A stretch of DNA of 64,000 bases from IMG/VR virus record IMGVR_UViG_3300031576_000025, positions 1 to 64,000 of that record. The stretch is one strand, 5' to 3'. This DNA is from a virus. A model generated the notes under the pieces. It was not told the origin of the DNA. It was given only the letters and a program-made list of their open reading frames with translations, and did no database searches. This document shows positions 13,791 through 20,784 of the stretch, one piece after another. Position numbers and translations under genes: made by a program. Each line of letters begins with the position of its first letter. Position 1 is the first letter of the stretch.

Positions 13791-16058
13791 ATGGGCTTGC
13801 GCATGACGATTTCAAAGGCGCTTGACCGGCTGCTGCCGGGCGCGCCTGCCGCGCCGGACATTGCGCTGGCCGCCGAAGCGCCTGCCCGCGCCCGCACCTT
13901 CCACGCCACGACCGACGGCGGCCAGGACCACGCCGCGGCGCTGGCGGTTCTGGAACCGCTGCGCGCCGAACTGGTGAAGCAGGGCAAGGGCCAGCAGACT
14001 TTGGCGGCCACCAGCATGGGCATGAACCTGGGCGTGGAACCGGACATGCCTTTCAAGGTGCTGGACGAAATGCACGAGCAGTCCAGCTGGGTGCGCGCCG
14101 TGGTCAGCGTCATTGTCCGCGCGGTCACCGCCAAGGGCTGGACGCTGCGCCCGCTGACCACGGACGCTTCGCCGGAAAACGAAAAGGTGCTGCGCGCGTT
14201 CTTCAACAACCCCAACCCGCAGGCCACGCTGGTGGAACTACTGGACGACGTGACGCGCGATTGCCACGTGTACGCGAACGCCTTTTGGGAACTGGTGCGC
14301 GGGACGGACGGAAAGCCGCGCGAACTGTGGACGCTGGACGCCACGACCATGCGCGTGCGCATTGACAGCCACGGCCTGGTGACGGGCTACGTGCAGGTGC
14401 CCGGCCTGTCCACGCAATCTGGCGCTGGCGTAACCGTGGAGTTCGTGCCCAATGAAGTCATCCACGTGGCCCTTGGCACCAAGGGGTCAAGCGTCTACGG
14501 CCACCCGCAGCTGGCGTCCTTGGTCCTGCCTATCACCGTGGACAAGTTGGCCCAGGTCTACAACCGGGCCTTTTTCAACAACGGCGCGAAAATCCGGGTG
14601 GCGTACGTGATGAAGGATGCGACACCGGAACAGGTGGAGCGGAACCGGGATTACCTGCGCGCGCGCGCCAAGAACCTGGACATGGCCCAGGCCGACCTGG
14701 TGCTGGAAGGCCAGGTGGAAGTCAAGCTGGTGGGGACCACGCAGAAGGACATGGAATTTCTGGAACTGCGCGTGTTCACGCGGGACGAAGTTCTGGCCGT
14801 CTACGGCGTCCCCCCCTCCATGGTTTCCATCATCGAAACCGGCAACATCGGTTCCGGCACCGGCGACACACAGCGGCAGAACTTCTACGAGGAACTGGTG
14901 GGGCCGTTCCAGCGGCGAGTGGCGGAACGCTTGACGAAGGCCGTCATACGCGAAGGCTTCGGATTCCACGACTGGGCCTTTGAATTCAACGCCCGTACCA
15001 TAGACGAAAAAGCCCAAGCCGAAATCTTCGGCCTGTATATCAGCAGCGGCGTGCTGCGCGCGGAAGAAGTCAGGCCGCTGGTTCTGGCCAGCCTGCCGCA
15101 GCTGCGCAAGGCCATGGGCATTGGCGAATCGCACGGCGAAATCACCAAAGCGTCTATCCCCCCCGCCAAAACCCTGGCCAACGCCACGCGCGCGGTGGTG
15201 CGGACAGAGGACAGCTACGCGAAGGCGCTGCGCAAGCTGTTCAAGGACTGGACCGAAGGGATTGCCACGAGCCTGCCGAAGCTGAAGGCGGACGAACTGC
15301 GCGGCAAGCTGGCCGGGCTGGACGTTTCTTTCCTTCAGGCGCGCACCCCAGTAGAAATGCTGGCCGCCGGGCGGTCGCGGCTGGTGGCCAGGCCGCGGGT
15401 GGTGACGGCCAGCGTGCAGAAGGCGCTGCCCGAATTGGAAGTAATCGTGGAAAGCGTGGACGGTGACGCGCTGCGGGAAACCCTGCTGCGGTTCAACATG
15501 AAGCTGGCCGCGCTGGGGGCCAAGCACGGCGCGCAGCGCGCGGGCGACCCGGAAGCCGCGGCGGTGTCCACGGAACTTGAGGACTTCCTGAAGGCGACCA
15601 GCACGACCGTGGCCGCCAATATCGCGGGCAGCCTGCGCGCCGACCTGCGCGCCGAACTGGTGGAAGGCATCAGCAACAACGAAACCATGGCCCAGCTGCG
15701 CGACCGTCTGGCCGCCCGCCTGGACAAGTTCTTGTCCGTGAAGGTGTCCGGCGCGGTGCGCGCGGACGGCACGCCGCACCAGTCGGCCTACACCAAGCTG
15801 CTGACCGCAGACGACGTTGCCGAATCTATCGCCCGCACCGAAGCGAACCGCGCCTACAACCTGGGCCAGCTGGACGCGCTGGAAGGGGCCGGGGTGGTGG
15901 AAGTCCAATTCCTGCTGGCGTCGGACGCCTGCGAAATCTGCCGGGAAGTTTCGGAAACGCTGCCTGGGGAAAAGCTGGGCAAGACGTTCACGCTGGAGGA
16001 GGCGCGGGAAATCGTGCCGGTCCACACGCGCTGCCGCTGCACCTGGGTTGTTGGGTAG
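13791..16058 (+). CDS. Portal protein fused to MuF head-morphogenesis domain
   Basis: A 755-residue protein. Residues about 60-480 are an HK97-type portal (SSWVRAVVSVIVRAVTAKGW, then HVYANAFWELVRG, and the YGVPPSMVSII region). Residues about 500-755 are a helical linker and a C-terminal MuF/SPP1-gp7 domain ending SDACEICREVS, FTLEEAREIVPVHTRCRCTW with its Cys residues. The portal forms the ring for DNA entry and tail attachment; MuF proteins are minor capsid components packaged in the head. Usually these are two adjacent genes; here they are one continuous ORF. Start ATG 13791 follows a gggggt ribosome binding site. Confidence 0.9.
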   Translation: MGLRMTISKALDRLLPGAPAAPDIALAAEAPARARTFHATTDGGQDHAAALAVLEPLRAELVKQGKGQQTLAATSMGMNLGVEPDMPFKVLDEMHEQSSWVRAVVSVIVRAVTAKGWTLRPLTTDASPENEKVLRAFFNNPNPQATLVELLDDVTRDCHVYANAFWELVRGTDGKPRELWTLDATTMRVRIDSHGLVTGYVQVPGLSTQSGAGVTVEFVPNEVIHVALGTKGSSVYGHPQLASLVLPITVDKLAQVYNRAFFNNGAKIRVAYVMKDATPEQVERNRDYLRARAKNLDMAQADLVLEGQVEVKLVGTTQKDMEFLELRVFTRDEVLAVYGVPPSMVSIIETGNIGSGTGDTQRQNFYEELVGPFQRRVAERLTKAVIREGFGFHDWAFEFNARTIDEKAQAEIFGLYISSGVLRAEEVRPLVLASLPQLRKAMGIGESHGEITKASIPPAKTLANATRAVVRTEDSYAKALRKLFKDWTEGIATSLPKLKADELRGKLAGLDVSFLQARTPVEMLAAGRSRLVARPRVVTASVQKALPELEVIVESVDGDALRETLLRFNMKLAALGAKHGAQRAGDPEAAAVSTELEDFLKATSTTVAANIAGSLRADLRAELVEGISNNETMAQLRDRLAARLDKFLSVKVSGAVRADGTPHQSAYTKLLTADDVAESIARTEANRAYNLGQLDALEGAGVVEVQFLLASDACEICREVSETLPGEKLGKTFTLEEAREIVPVHTRCRCTWVVG

Positions 16059-16067
16059 GTGGCGGCC

Positions 16068-17756
16068 ATGGGGAACGCCGCCGACCTGCTGAAGTTCGAC
16101 CTGGCCGAACTGGGGGACCTGTTCCGCAGGAAGCCAGACGACCTGCCGGACCAAGACCTGCTGGCCATGGACTTCATGCTACACCGCGCGTGGTCTATCA
16201 AACGCGACGGCGGGAACGTCCACCTGGGGGAAAAATCCTGGTCCTTCGAGGACATGCTGGACCTGCACGCTTTGGTCAAGCAGACCATGGCGGCGCGCGG
16301 TTTCAAGCACGTGACGAAGGACGAATTGGACACGGCGACCGACCGGCTGCTGGCCGAACAGGCCGCCGCGGCTGCTGCCGCGCCCGCGGCGAAGGCCGCC
16401 GACCAGGCCGCGCCGCCGACCGCGGAAGCGCAGCTGGTGGGGATTGTCCTGGCGCGCCGCGGCGCGGCCGGGGCCTGGTCCTACACCTACGGCCTGGATT
16501 TCCAAAGCCAGCGCGTCCCCGGCAACGCTATCCGTTCCCACGCCTGCCGAATGTACTACGCGGTGGGGGACACGCCGCCGGACGCAACGGAGCTGGAAAT
16601 AGGGGACATGGTGGCCGTCGGATACGCCACCCTGGACATGGCCCGCGCCAGCGGCGGCGTGGTGGCCCTGTCGGTCGGCGGGGCCCGCGTTGCGGGCGGC
16701 AACGGCCGCCCGCGGCCCATGTCCATTGGCGAAGCGGTGAAGGCGGCGCGCAAGGCCGGGGCCTACCTGCCGGATAACCCCGGGCACGTCCCCATGCCGC
16801 CAGCCTCGGCAGACGACGGCGCGCCGGTGTCGAAAGCGGCCACCCCGGCCGCGGCGTTCGCGGACAACCCGCCAGAAGGCGGGCGGTACAAGTACGTCCT
16901 GCAAAGCCACTGGCGCGGCAAGACGGTCCACCACGACCTGCGCCTGCAAACGCGGGAAGCCGGGGCGCTGGTCGGGTGGACGCTGGCCAGCGAAATCCCG
17001 GGCGTCGTGAAGGACCCGGTGGAAACGCTGGCTGCCGCCGCGGAATGGTCAAGGCGCGGGGACGCCTACAAGCTGGACCTGGCGGCCGGGTCCTTCAAGG
17101 ACCGCCGAAACGCGGCAGGCAACGTCGTGCCAGCCCAGCTGCGCGCCTTCCCCAAAGCCGTGCAGCCAGCGGCCTGGCTGGGGGTGGAGGGCGTCACGGG
17201 GCCGTGGCCAGCGCCGGGGTCCACGCAGCAGTTCCGCGGCGTGTTCCGTATTGACGACGCAGGGGCCGTCGAATACGGCGCGCAGAAAGACGACTCGCAC
17301 GAATACTTCCTGCACGGAAAAATGCGCGGGCGCATTGTCTTTCACCGCTTGAACAGGTCCGCGCTGAAGGCAGCCGTTGACGGCGGCCAACTGGTCCCGC
17401 CGCTGGGTGCTGACGACACCTATGCCTGCATGGGCGACCTGGAAAAGCTGCTGCCGCCAAGCGAAGGCGACGAAGGCGGGGACGCTGGAACGGCGATTTG
17501 GACGGCGATAAAGCCGGTTGACCAGCGGCCAGTGGTGCTGTCGGACGGGGCGGTGAAGAAGCGGTGGGTCCCGCCAGCTGGTGTGTCCGCGTTGCCAGCT
17601 TCGGTGCGTGACCGCGTGCCTGGTGGGCTGCGGTATTGGTCCGAAACAGACGCCGCGGAAAGGCTGGCGGTGCGCGACGAATTGGTGGCCGCGCTGGCGG
17701 ACGGAAATGTGAAGCTGGACTTTGCCGCGTTGGTCGGCCCGACGACAGAAAAATAA
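16068..17756 (+). CDS. Head-region protein with LigD phosphoesterase-like domain
   Basis: A 562-residue protein encoded between portal and protease. The N-terminal helical part is followed by an Ala-rich linker and a beta-rich domain (about 125-220). From about residue 273 it matches the 3'-phosphoesterase domain of DNA ligase D: YVLQSHWRGKTVHHDLRL, giving H281, H288, D290 and R292 in the order and near-spacing of the active site, then GWTLASE, and at the domain end FLHGKMRGRIVFHRL. The EDHP motif carrying a further catalytic His is not evident, so activity is uncertain. An agent that trims or holds DNA ends in the head is conceivable but unproven. ATG 16068 has aggtgg upstream; GTG 16059 is an alternative. 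Confidence 0.7.
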   Translation: MGNAADLLKFDLAELGDLFRRKPDDLPDQDLLAMDFMLHRAWSIKRDGGNVHLGEKSWSFEDMLDLHALVKQTMAARGFKHVTKDELDTATDRLLAEQAAAAAAAPAAKAADQAAPPTAEAQLVGIVLARRGAAGAWSYTYGLDFQSQRVPGNAIRSHACRMYYAVGDTPPDATELEIGDMVAVGYATLDMARASGGVVALSVGGARVAGGNGRPRPMSIGEAVKAARKAGAYLPDNPGHVPMPPASADDGAPVSKAATPAAAFADNPPEGGRYKYVLQSHWRGKTVHHDLRLQTREAGALVGWTLASEIPGVVKDPVETLAAAAEWSRRGDAYKLDLAAGSFKDRRNAAGNVVPAQLRAFPKAVQPAAWLGVEGVTGPWPAPGSTQQFRGVFRIDDAGAVEYGAQKDDSHEYFLHGKMRGRIVFHRLNRSALKAAVDGGQLVPPLGADDTYACMGDLEKLLPPSEGDEGGDAGTAIWTAIKPVDQRPVVLSDGAVKKRWVPPAGVSALPASVRDRVPGGLRYWSETDAAERLAVRDELVAALADGNVKLDFAALVGPTTEK

Positions 17757-17791
17757 CACTTCAAATAGTCTATAGACATTGCGGAAGAAAT
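17757..17791. other. Short A+T-rich gap with GTCTATAGAC palindrome
   Basis: A 35-base gap with the perfect 10-base palindrome GTCTATAGAC at 17768-17777. It may hold a promoter or operator for the capsid genes, but no -35/-10 pair with normal spacing is evident. Confidence 0.35.
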
Positions 17792-19039
17792 GTGGTCAAA
17801 ATATCCGCGATGAAAGCCGCGACCCTGTTAAGCAAGCAAGTTGCGTTCACCTTCCCGGTGGACATTCTGAAGCAGGACACAACCCCGGACGGCGAATTTC
17901 ACATCGTAGGGTACGCGGCCACCGTTGACTTCGACAACCAAGGCGACGTAATCACGGCCGAAGCCCTGCGTGACGCGCAGGGCGACCTGCTGAAGAACAG
18001 CACCGTCCTTCTGAACCACGACATGACCCGGCCTATCGGCCGCGTGGTGTCCGTCAAGTTCGACAAGCGCGGCCTGCTGGTTGACGTTCTCATCAGCAAG
18101 ACCGAGCCGGACACCATCCAGAAAATCAAAGAAGGCGTCCTAAACAAGTTCAGCATCCGCGGCATGGTTCTGGAACGGGAACGGTCATACGACAAGGAAA
18201 AGGACCTGACCGTGAATTACATCAAGCGCGTTTCCCTCGTCGAAGTTTCCCTGGTGTCCGTCCCGGCCAACCCCGAAGCCAAGGCCATGGGGTGGTACAT
18301 AAAGAAGGCCCTGGAAGAGCAGGGCAAGCAAGAGGAGCAAACCATGGACCCTATCAACCCCACCGCCGCCCCTTCGCCCGCCGTCGCCACAGTCACCCCG
18401 GCCGCCGCCGCGCCCGTCCCCACCGTCAAGAACGACACCCCGGCCGCGCCCGCCGCGGCACCGGCCGCCGCGCCCGCCGCCGCCACGACCCCGGCCCCGC
18501 TGTCCAAGGACATGCACGGCCACATGCAGGCGGCGCTGGACGCGCTGGCCGCGATTTCCGTGAAGGGGGACGCCGACATCAAGGCCCTTGCCGCCGTCGC
18601 CATGGACAACATCATGGCCGCCCAGGCCGCCATGGACAAGTCCCACAGCGCCGCGCCGCCCGCCGCCGCCCCTGCCGCGCCGGTGGTGGCGAAGGCCGCC
18701 GAACCGGCCCCTGCCGTCCCGCCAGCCGCCGCGCCCCAGGCGGTCCCAGCCCCGGCCCCCGCGCCCGCCGCGCCGGTCCCGGCCGCGGAAGCGCCGCTGT
18801 CCAAGTCGGACGTGCAGAAGTTGGTGGACGCCGCCGTGTCCGCCGCGACCGCCCAGCTGGAAGCCCGCATCCCCACCCTTCGCAAGGGCGTCGTGCCCGG
18901 TGCCCCCGCGGCCGACCCGGCGGCCGCCGTTCCGCCCGCGGCCGGGTCGGACGTTTTGAAGGCGTACGAGAAGCTGCCGCCGGGCGAGAAGCTGCGCACG
19001 CTCATCGCCCTACAGCATTTGCAGGACGGCGTGGCCTAG
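17792..19039 (+). CDS. Prohead protease (S78 type) with scaffold-like tail
   Basis: A 415-residue protein. Residues about 15-175 are an HK97-type prohead protease: GYAATVDFDNQGDVI, LLNHDMTRPIGRV carrying the catalytic His (about 76), and RVSLVEVSLVSVPAN carrying the catalytic Ser. It is followed by roughly 200 residues rich in Ala and Pro with coiled-coil segments, the composition of a scaffolding/delta domain, ending in a helical tail. The protease processes the scaffold during head maturation. GTG 17792 has ggaag 4 bases upstream; ATG 17810 is an alternative without one. Major capsid gene follows 46 bases later. Confidence 0.9.
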   Translation: MVKISAMKAATLLSKQVAFTFPVDILKQDTTPDGEFHIVGYAATVDFDNQGDVITAEALRDAQGDLLKNSTVLLNHDMTRPIGRVVSVKFDKRGLLVDVLISKTEPDTIQKIKEGVLNKFSIRGMVLERERSYDKEKDLTVNYIKRVSLVEVSLVSVPANPEAKAMGWYIKKALEEQGKQEEQTMDPINPTAAPSPAVATVTPAAAAPVPTVKNDTPAAPAAAPAAAPAAATTPAPLSKDMHGHMQAALDALAAISVKGDADIKALAAVAMDNIMAAQAAMDKSHSAAPPAAAPAAPVVAKAAEPAPAVPPAAAPQAVPAPAPAPAAPVPAAEAPLSKSDVQKLVDAAVSAATAQLEARIPTLRKGVVPGAPAADPAAAVPPAAGSDVLKAYEKLPPGEKLRTLIALQHLQDGVA

Positions 19040-19085
19040 GTCCGCGGAAAGCGGCCAGCCAAGACGCATAAGGAGAACAACCGAA

Positions 19086-20009
19086 ATGAAGAACGACCTC
19101 GAAGAGCTCAAGAAGGCCCTGGACACGGCCGCGGCCGGGTCCGCCCTCAACCAGCCCGCCATCGACAAGGTGCTGGCGGAAATCATCGAGCGGAACAACC
19201 CGCTGCGCATGAACTTCCCCCGCAAGCCCGGCAGCGGCAGCGCGTCCATCCACAACCAGCGCACCGCGCGCACGGACACCGGCGAGGACGGGGCCAAGTT
19301 CGTCAACGACACCGAGGAGCCGACCGAGTCCCGGGGCGTCTACGGCCAGGCGTCTTTCGCCTACAAGACCATCCTGCGCCGCGGCAAGGTCACCCGCAAG
19401 CTGCAAGCCCAGGGCAAGTCCCTGCTGGACATCGAGGCCGAAGAAATCGAGAACGCGCTTCAGGACGTGCGCGACATCGAGGAGCAGAACCTCATCGTGG
19501 GCGACAGCGCCGCGAACGCAAAGCAGTTCGACGGCCTGCGCAAGCTGGTCCCGGCCGGGCAGCAGAAGGCCGCGGGCACGAACGGCGGCGCGCTGTCGCT
19601 GAAGCTGCTGGACGAAACCATCGACCTGGTCATCGGGAACCCTTCGATGATTATCATGTCCAAGGCCATGTCGCGCGACCTGAACGCGCTGCTTCAGGCG
19701 CAGCAGCGGTTCCAGGAGACGGCGGAAGTCAACGGCGGGTTCCGGGTCCCGACCTACCAGGGCATCCCCATCTTCAAGACCATCTGGCAGCCCACCAACG
19801 AGGTGCAGGGCACGTCCAGCGTCACCCAGTCGCTCTACGTCCTCGAAACCGGCCCCGACCTGTTCACGTCGGTGCTGACGGAGCTGACGATGGAACGGCT
19901 GGCGAAGAAGTCCAGCCAGGGCGCGGAATTCGACATCTTCGAGGACCTGTCTTTGGTCCTGAAGAACCCGTTGAAGGCCGCGCGCCTCAAGGGCCTGACG
20001 CTCGCGTAA
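19086..20009 (+). CDS. Major capsid protein, HK97 fold
   Basis: A 307-residue protein with an excellent ribosome binding site (aaggaga). Length and order fit an HK97-fold capsid subunit: a helical N-terminal arm, RMNFPRKPGSGSASIHNQ, TEEPTESRGVYGQASFAYKT resembling the E-loop, ILRRGKVTRKLQAQG, LDIEAEEIENALQDVRDIEE spine helix and NLIVGDSAANAKQFDGLRKL, typical of the P and A domains. Position directly after the protease supports this. Codon use is strongly optimised for C/G-ending codons, as expected for the most abundant virion protein. Confidence 0.93.
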   Translation: MKNDLEELKKALDTAAAGSALNQPAIDKVLAEIIERNNPLRMNFPRKPGSGSASIHNQRTARTDTGEDGAKFVNDTEEPTESRGVYGQASFAYKTILRRGKVTRKLQAQGKSLLDIEAEEIENALQDVRDIEEQNLIVGDSAANAKQFDGLRKLVPAGQQKAAGTNGGALSLKLLDETIDLVIGNPSMIIMSKAMSRDLNALLQAQQRFQETAEVNGGFRVPTYQGIPIFKTIWQPTNEVQGTSSVTQSLYVLETGPDLFTSVLTELTMERLAKKSSQGAEFDIFEDLSLVLKNPLKAARLKGLTLA

Positions 20010-20015
20010 GCGCCC

Positions 20016-20312
20016 ATGCCTGAACCTACGGGGCCGTTCTACCTGCGCAAGAAGCACCCGCCGTTCGGTACGCCCGCCTCCCCGTTGTGGGAGTTCGCGT
20101 ACGACGAGCGGGTGAAGGTGGAGGGGGGACTGGCACGGTGCCAGTCCCCCGCCACCCGCGACCGGCTGGTGCGGATGGGGTACGAAGTGGTGGGGCCGGA
20201 AGCGCCGCCGCCCGCGGGCAAGATGTACGCCCCGGACTGGTGGGGCAAGCCCGCGGAAAAGCCCGCGGGTCCAGGCACGCCGCCGAAGCCGCCTACCCCG
20301 CCCGCGCCTTAA
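20016..20312 (+). CDS. Small head-associated protein
   Basis: A 98-residue protein directly after the capsid gene. Residues 1-70 contain aromatic and charged segments (WEFAYDERVKVEGGLARC, RMGYEVVGPEAPPP) followed by a Pro-rich tail (GTPPKPPTPPAP). Small proteins of this kind in this location are often head-decoration or capsid-vertex components, but there is no specific match. The gene contains a 27-base palindrome. Confidence 0.65.
   Translation: MPEPTGPFYLRKKHPPFGTPASPLWEFAYDERVKVEGGLARCQSPATRDRLVRMGYEVVGPEAPPPAGKMYAPDWWGKPAEKPAGPGTPPKPPTPPAP
20124..20150. repeat. 27-base palindrome inside gene after capsid
   Basis: Arms GGGGGACTGGCAC (20124-20136) and GTGCCAGTCCCCC (20138-20150) flank a single central G, a perfect 13-bp inverted repeat. 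It lies 115 bases downstream of the capsid stop, within the next gene. It could be a partial terminator, an RNA processing or mRNA-stabilising element, or a protein binding site. No T-tract follows. Confidence 0.8.
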
Positions 20313-20351
20313 GGCGTCCCCAAGGGGGCGCACGACGGATAGGGGGTAAAG

Positions 20352-20774
20352 GTGGGCCAGTTTCCGCTTCCGCACCCGCCCACGTTCCGGGTGTCGGAAT
20401 CCAGCCCGGGGCAGGTCAAGCTGGACTGGGGGGACTACCCACCGGCCGTGAAGGCCGGGCACAGCCTGAAAGGGTACCGCCTGTACCGCAGCCCCACCAA
20501 GGACGAGGTGGGGGTGCGGTTGGCGGACGAGGCGGTGCTGGGCCAGTCCACCTTCCAGTTCATAGACACCACCCCCGGGGCCGGTGCCACGCAGCATTAC
20601 CTGCTGGTGGCCGTGGAGGACTGGGGGCACGGTGCCCAACCTTTCGGGGAATCCCCCTACGGGTCCCAGGACCACACCGGCCTGGGACTTGTGCCGTTCG
20701 TACGCCGCGGCATGGGCAGCCCGCGGCGCGGCTGGGGCGAAGCGGCGGTGGGGCAAGACGGTTTCGGGTTGTAG
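20352..20774 (+). CDS. Fibronectin-III-like virion protein
   Basis: A 140-residue protein with a single FN3-like domain (residues about 10-95): PTFRVSESSPGQVKLDW, LKGYRLYRSP and HYLLVAVEDWG correspond to the B, C and F/G strands. Such domains decorate phage capsids and tails and bind carbohydrates weakly. Its place between capsid and connector genes favours a head decoration. GTG 20352 with aggggg upstream. The C-terminus is Gly/Arg-rich. Confidence 0.7.
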   Translation: MGQFPLPHPPTFRVSESSPGQVKLDWGDYPPAVKAGHSLKGYRLYRSPTKDEVGVRLADEAVLGQSTFQFIDTTPGAGATQHYLLVAVEDWGHGAQPFGESPYGSQDHTGLGLVPFVRRGMGSPRRGWGEAAVGQDGFGL

Positions 20775-20784
20775 CGGGGGAAAA

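Noticed and set aside
14487-16154. A 555-codon minus-strand ORF opposite the portal gene, and others such as 38400-40607 (735 codons), 19002-20975 and 27395-28837
   Set aside because: They are antisense shadows produced by the G+C-rich, third-position-biased plus-strand genes: low-complexity products, no ribosome binding sites and clear plus-strand family matches underneath.
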